Origin: Actinoplanes campanulatus
GTDB lineage: Bacteria > Actinomycetota > Actinomycetes > Mycobacteriales > Micromonosporaceae
Assembly: GCF_014647795.1 (NCBI RefSeq)
Contig: NZ_BMPW01000037.1
Coordinates: 1 to 64,000, forward strand
DNA: 64,000 bases
Direction of reading: 5' to 3'
The stretch's first letter is position 1; every line of letters starts with the position of its first letter. The translations under genes and the position numbers were made by a program. The notes under the pieces are model-generated. The model saw only the letters and a list, made by a program, of their open reading frames with translations. It was not told the origin of the DNA and ran no database searches. Below are positions 60,272-64,000 of this stretch, piece by piece.

Positions 60272-61858
60272 ATGATGATTCGCGGCAAGCGGGTGGCACT
60301 GCCCTCGGCCCCCGTCGTCCACAAGCGTTTCGAGGCGTACGCCGTGGCGGCACCCGACGCCGTCGCCGTGGTCTGCGGCGGGGAACACGTGACGTACGGG
60401 GAGCTGGACGCCAGGGCCAACCGATTCGCCAACCTCCTCGTATCGAGGGGGCACGGCCGGGGCGCCCTGGTCGGTGTCTGCCTGAGTTACTCGATCGACC
60501 TTCTCGTCACCATCCTCGGAGCGCTGAAGGCGGGAGCGGCCTACGTGCCGCTCGACCCCACGTACCCGCCGGCGCGACTGCGGCTGCTGCTGGGGCAGGT
60601 TCCCGATCTCGCCCTGATCGTCGCCTCCCCGGCGACGGCGGAGCTGGTCGGGTCCGCGACGGTGGAGATCGTCGACCTCGAAACGCTGCGGAACGACCTC
60701 CAAGGCCGCCCGGCGACCGCGCCGGACGTCACGGTCACCGGCGACGACCTGTGCTACGCGATCTTCACGTCCGGGTCGACCGGTGTCCCGAAGCTGACCG
60801 CCGTGCGCCACGAGGGCTGGTTCAACCTGCTGAACTGGCTCCAGGACGAGTTCGGCCTGCATCGCGGATCGAACAACCTCGTCGTCAGCGCGTTCGGATT
60901 CGATCTGTCCCAGCGCAGCCTGATGACGCCGCTGTTCTGCGGCGCCACGCAGCATCTGATCGCCAGCCGCAATTTCGACCCCGCCATGGCCTATCGCACG
61001 CTGGAGCGCCACGACATCCGCACGGTGCACTGCGCGTCCAGCACCCTCTACGTGCTGGCGGACTGGGAGAAGGCGTCCGGCGGGTCGGCCCTCACCGAAC
61101 TGGACCACCTCCTGTTCGGCGGGGAGCCACTGCATGTCGAACGGCTCCGGAACCTCGTCGGGCGCGAGGCGGGCGGGTGTGTCCTCCTGCATCAGTACGG
61201 CGTGGCCGAGTGCACGGACGTCGCGTCCTCCTTCGACCTTGCCGGCTATCGGCCCGGCGACCACGAGATCGCACCGGTCGGCCGTCCCGTGCACAACACC
61301 GACATCCACGTTCTCGACGAGCGGATGCGCGGGGTCGGGGCGGGGGAGTACGGCGAGATCGGCATCTCCGGAGCGGGTGTCGGCGCGGGCTACCTCAATG
61401 GCACGGGGCCCGAGTCGGCGCGCTTCACGACGGTCGAGGTGGACGGTGTCCCACGCCGGCTCTACCGCACCGGCGACCGCGGCCACGTGAACGAGGACGG
61501 CGAGCTGGTCGTCGCCGGGCGAATGGACGCGCAGGTGAAGGTGCGGGGAATGCGCATCGACCCGGCCGATGTCGAGCGGGCGCTGAGCCGGCTGGCCGGG
61601 GTCCGGCAGGCCGCCGTGGTGAGCAGGTCCACCGACTCCGGCGACACGGAGCTGATCGCGTTCGTCGTGCCGGAGGGCGACGATCTCGCCGGCGACGAGC
61701 TCGGCGCGCGGCTGCTGGAGACGTTGCCGCGCAACATGGTGCCGGCCGAGTTCGTCAGCATCCCCCGGATCCCGCTGAGCCCGCACGGGAAGTCGGACCG
61801 ATTCGCATTGATGGACGTTCTCCATGACAGGCGAAAGGGACAAGGTGTTCGTGGATGA
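60272..61858 (+). CDS. Stand-alone NRPS adenylation-domain protein
   Basis: A 528-residue amino-acid-activating enzyme. Core motifs are A2 AGAAYVPLDPTYPPARL, A3 CYAIFTSGSTGVPK, A4 GFDLSQRS (FDxS), A5 LLHQYGVAECT (normally NxYGPTE), A7 YRTGDRG, A8 GRMDAQVKVRGMRIDPADVE, and A10 with the catalytic Lys in PLSPHGKSDR. The altered A5 and A4 pockets suggest an unusual substrate, which I cannot name. It loads the separate carrier protein encoded next. The ATG pair at 60272/60275 follows GGAGG. The last 35 nt overlap the carrier gene. Confidence 0.92.
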   Translation: MMIRGKRVALPSAPVVHKRFEAYAVAAPDAVAVVCGGEHVTYGELDARANRFANLLVSRGHGRGALVGVCLSYSIDLLVTILGALKAGAAYVPLDPTYPPARLRLLLGQVPDLALIVASPATAELVGSATVEIVDLETLRNDLQGRPATAPDVTVTGDDLCYAIFTSGSTGVPKLTAVRHEGWFNLLNWLQDEFGLHRGSNNLVVSAFGFDLSQRSLMTPLFCGATQHLIASRNFDPAMAYRTLERHDIRTVHCASSTLYVLADWEKASGGSALTELDHLLFGGEPLHVERLRNLVGREAGGCVLLHQYGVAECTDVASSFDLAGYRPGDHEIAPVGRPVHNTDIHVLDERMRGVGAGEYGEIGISGAGVGAGYLNGTGPESARFTTVEVDGVPRRLYRTGDRGHVNEDGELVVAGRMDAQVKVRGMRIDPADVERALSRLAGVRQAAVVSRSTDSGDTELIAFVVPEGDDLAGDELGARLLETLPRNMVPAEFVSIPRIPLSPHGKSDRFALMDVLHDRRKGQGVRG

Positions 61859-62063
61859 GGTGCGCGCCATCTGGTGTCGCGAGCTGGAGCGTTCCGATAT
61901 AACGCCCGAACAGGACTTCTTCGCCCTCGGTGGCCATTCCGTGATCATGGCCAGAATTCAGCGGGCCTACATCGACGAAATGGGCTACGAAATACCGATT
62001 GACGAGATGTACCGCAATCCGACGATAGCGTCGATCTCCGCTTACCTGGAATCCCTGCCGTGA
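61824..62063 (+). CDS. Peptidyl/acyl carrier protein
   Basis: A 79-residue carrier protein with the phosphopantetheine site FFALGGHSVIM (Ser39) in a typical four-helix layout. It is discrete, not fused to the adenylation protein, as in pathways that build a modified aminoacyl thioester before transfer to the main synthetase. It overlaps the adenylation gene at its start and the thioesterase GTG at its end, so expression is tightly coupled. Confidence 0.92.
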   Translation: MTGERDKVFVDEVRAIWCRELERSDITPEQDFFALGGHSVIMARIQRAYIDEMGYEIPIDEMYRNPTIASISAYLESLP

Positions 62064-62779
62064 GCACCGGCTCCTGGCTCGTCCGGCCGGCGTCCGCCGA
62101 CGCCCGCGCGCGGGTCTTCTGCTTTCCGTACTCCGGGGCCGGAGCCTCGGCCTTCCGGGCCTGGCCGCACACGGTCGGCGACGTCGAGATCTGCCCGGTG
62201 CAGTTCCCCGGCCGTGAGAACCGGCTGACCGAACCCCACTACGGCACCTACCGGAGGCTGGCCGCCGACCTGGCCGACGGCCTGGGCCCGGCACTCGACC
62301 GCCCGTACGCGTTCTTCGGGCACTGCGCCGGAGTGCTGCCCGCCTTCGAGGCGGCGGTCGTCCTCAGCGAACGGGGCCTGCCCCAGCCCGAGTGCCTGTA
62401 CGTGTCGGGGCAGCTCCCCCCGCACGACTCCGCCCGCGATCGGATGCTCACCATGACCGAGCCCGAACTACGTGCGGACCTGGAATCGGTCGTGCGCGGC
62501 CGTGGGCTCGAACCGTGGCCGGACATGATCAGGATGGGTCTGTCGGTGCTCCTGCGCGACCTCGACGCCGCGCGCGAGTACCGCCGGGCCGAGCCGATCG
62601 TCGTCGGATTCCCCATCGTCGTGCTGCACTGGCGCGACGACGACGAGGTCAGCCTCGACGGGCTCCAGGGGTGGCGCGACTACGCGGAGTCGGTCGAGTT
62701 CCGGGTCGTCGACGGCGGGCACCACGACTTCATGAACGCTTCCGCCGACCTGTTGCATGCGGTGACCTCGTGGCGGTGA
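62060..62779 (+). CDS. Type II thioesterase with a Cys nucleophile
   Basis: A 239-residue alpha/beta-hydrolase of the TEII group: RVFCFPYSGAGASAFRAW at the N-terminus, the nucleophile elbow GHCAG at residues 87-91 in place of the usual GHSxG, an acid in HWRDDDEVSLDGLQGW, and GGHHDFM at the end for the His. TEII proteins free misloaded carrier proteins; Cys in place of Ser is uncommon and can favour acyl transfer over hydrolysis (known for a few thioesterase domains). GTG 62060 overlaps the carrier stop. The 3' end overlaps the convergent LmbU gene by 50 nt. Confidence 0.9.
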   Translation: MSTGSWLVRPASADARARVFCFPYSGAGASAFRAWPHTVGDVEICPVQFPGRENRLTEPHYGTYRRLAADLADGLGPALDRPYAFFGHCAGVLPAFEAAVVLSERGLPQPECLYVSGQLPPHDSARDRMLTMTEPELRADLESVVRGRGLEPWPDMIRMGLSVLLRDLDAAREYRRAEPIVVGFPIVVLHWRDDDEVSLDGLQGWRDYAESVEFRVVDGGHHDFMNASADLLHAVTSWR

Positions 62780-63377
62780 GCGCAACGGCCGCCGCGCTGG
62801 CCAGCGCCCGTTCCGCCCAGGTCTCCAACGGCAGGCCGAGCCTGCTCGCGGCCTGCTGAAACGACTCGAGGCGCTCCACCGGGATCGACATGTTGAGCAC
62901 CGCGACGGCGCCCCGGCCCGCCCCGCCGGCCCGCCCGCCGCCGTCGGCGGTCCGTTCCAGCAGGCTGTCCTTCACCTCCCGGCGCAGACGTTTCGCCGAC
63001 CACGCGTACTCCTCCGCCTTGCGCAGCCAGAACTCCTGCTCGGGCTCCGAGAGAGCGGCCACCTCGGCGTGGTGGGTGAAGCTCAGCCCCTCCCGGCGCC
63101 GGGACATCGGAAAGCGCCGTGCCACCCAGGCATGGTTGCGCAGCGTCTGGTAGTCCAACTGGGTGAGCTTCACGGCGTCCTGATACCGGCCACTGAAGGC
63201 GGTCTCCCCGTAGACGAGCCAGTCCCCGAGACACCACGCCGAGGAGCTGTACACATCGGAGAGATAGCCACCGACTCCGAGCCACCTGTCGAACGGCATC
63301 TGGTGCGGCAGGACGAGTCCTCGCCTGGTCACGAATGCCGAGCCGTCGAGCGCCTGCACTGGCGAGTCCCCGCCCAT
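62730..63377 (-). CDS. LmbU-family transcriptional regulator
   Basis: A 215-residue LmbU-type regulator: RGLVLPHQMPFDRWLGVGGY, SSSAWCLGDWLVYGE, FSGRYQDAVKLTQLDYQTL, RNHAWVARRF, then SFTHHAEVAAL and a C-terminal helical region. It is the likely pathway-specific activator of the surrounding peptide cluster. ATG 63377 has AAGGAG upstream. It is divergent from the condensation-domain gene and convergent with the thioesterase. The AT-rich 63378-63602 stretch between divergent genes holds their promoters, and no operator repeat was firmly identified. Confidence 0.9.
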   Translation of the reverse strand: MGGDSPVQALDGSAFVTRRGLVLPHQMPFDRWLGVGGYLSDVYSSSAWCLGDWLVYGETAFSGRYQDAVKLTQLDYQTLRNHAWVARRFPMSRRREGLSFTHHAEVAALSEPEQEFWLRKAEEYAWSAKRLRREVKDSLLERTADGGGRAGGAGRGAVAVLNMSIPVERLESFQQAASRLGLPLETWAERALASAAAVALTATRSPHATGRRKRS

Positions 63378-63602
63378 GCCGTCTCCTTCAAAAGCCCGCG
63401 AACGGCGATTATCTTAACCACGCCGGGATCACGAAGTAAACCAAACAATTGCTATTCATCTCGACCGCTATCGCTTTTCTATCGCCATCGCATTTGGCTT
63501 CCGGGCTCTCTTGACCCATTTGATCGGCGCTCCATAGCCTGACGTCCGATCCCTTTGGCAAGACTCTGCCGAGCGCCTTTGAAAATCTGCGGGAAGGGAA
63601 TC

Positions 63603-64000
63603 ATGGGAAGCCTCCACGCATCCGCCGCCGCGGCATTACGGCCCCGTACAGCGCAACGAGGTCCGCTGTCGCACGGCCAGCAACGGCTGTGGTTCCTCGA
63701 CCGCTGGCTGGCGGGCCGGCCGGTGTTCAACATGCCGGTCACGCTCCGCCTCACCGGCCCGCTGGACGCCGGCCGTCTCATCGGCGCGGTCCAGGCCGTG
63801 GCCGCCCGGCACGACGTGCTGTTCACCGTCTTCGAGGAGGGCCCCGGCGGACCCCGCCAGCGGGTGATGGACAGCCGGGATCTGCCGTGCCCGGTGACCG
63901 ACCTCGCGGAGCTGGGGGAGAGCGCGGCGCGGGCGCGGGCCGAACAACTCGCCGAACAGGACGCGCGACGTCCCTTCGATCTCGCGGCAGGCCCGATGGT
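63603..64000 (+). CDS. NRPS condensation domain, start of a synthetase gene (runs off the edge)
   Basis: The first 132 residues of an NRPS protein. Condensation motif C1 is SHGQQRLWFLDRW near residue 24, followed by FNMPVTLRLTGPLD and AVAARHDVLFTVF (C2-type), as in the N-terminal half of a condensation domain. No initiation adenylation domain precedes it, so the first building block probably comes from the stand-alone adenylation and carrier proteins. ATG 63603 has GGGAAGGGA upstream. The rest lies beyond the window. Confidence 0.93.
   Translation, partial: MGSLHASAAAALRPRTAQRGPLSHGQQRLWFLDRWLAGRPVFNMPVTLRLTGPLDAGRLIGAVQAVAARHDVLFTVFEEGPGGPRQRVMDSRDLPCPVTDLAELGESAARARAEQLAEQDARRPFDLAAGPM

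Noticed and set aside
60050-61948. A 632-codon minus-strand frame
   Set aside because: Antisense shadow of the adenylation gene.

Overview
The window is very GC-rich actinobacterial DNA. Codon use is GC-biased, GTG and TTG starts are common, and several genes appear to be leaderless, with a TAnnnT box 6-7 nt before the start. Family content (LmbU-type regulators, XRE/DUF397 pair, PF04672 methyltransferases, CBM2 proteins, a perfect CebR box, TPR/CHAT-type proteins) suggests a filamentous actinomycete, most likely Micromonosporaceae (Actinoplanes-like). That placement is inference. No rRNA, tRNA, CRISPR array or origin was seen.

Left part (1-9.4 kb). The 3' end of an IS200/IS605-type TnpB gene and its end hairpin abut an OmpR-type response regulator with no kinase in view. 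Next is a tightly coupled minus-strand operon: GT2 transferase, DUF2064 transferase, methyltransferase, cytochrome-b561/sulfite-oxidase-like fusion and a small membrane protein. It is divergent from an epimerase and a GT-C-like membrane protein, followed by a secreted DUF1996 protein. T(T/G)ACG repeats spaced 11 bp lie in the divergent promoter and again before the DUF1996 gene, so the set looks like one regulon. A decayed IS5-type transposase follows.

9.5-30.6 kb is an accessory zone: a small secreted protein, two divergent TPR genes (one has lost its CHAT end), an LmbU-type regulator with a TTG start, a reductase/lipocalin pair behind an inverted-repeat operator, a secreted CE1-like esterase with CBM2, a PaaX-type regulator, a TspO-like protein, several methyltransferases (one with an internal deletion), and an IclR regulator beside a sodium:solute symporter. 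Broken genes are frequent.

30.9-44.8 kb holds a large membrane protein of unknown function and then the most unusual unit: six translationally coupled genes (33174-44809). They encode a membrane-anchored vWA protein, a tubulin/FtsZ-like GTPase, a multi-TM protein, a pseudokinase-GTPase fusion, a tail-anchored protein and a polytopic membrane protein. It looks like a membrane-linked cytoskeletal or signalling machine; its function is unknown.

44.8-58.3 kb has oxidoreductases, two PF04672 methyltransferases, a secreted PI-PLC, a large M11-like metalloprotease with Ig-like repeats, a remnant cluster (LysR head joined to a superoxide dismutase tail), CsbD, the XRE/DUF397 pair, a GGDEF protein and a CBM2 protein under a CebR box.

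58.5-64 kb is the start of a nonribosomal-peptide-type cluster: FAD hydroxylase, stand-alone adenylation protein, carrier protein, a type II thioesterase with Cys in place of Ser, a second LmbU regulator, and a condensation-domain gene running off the right edge.
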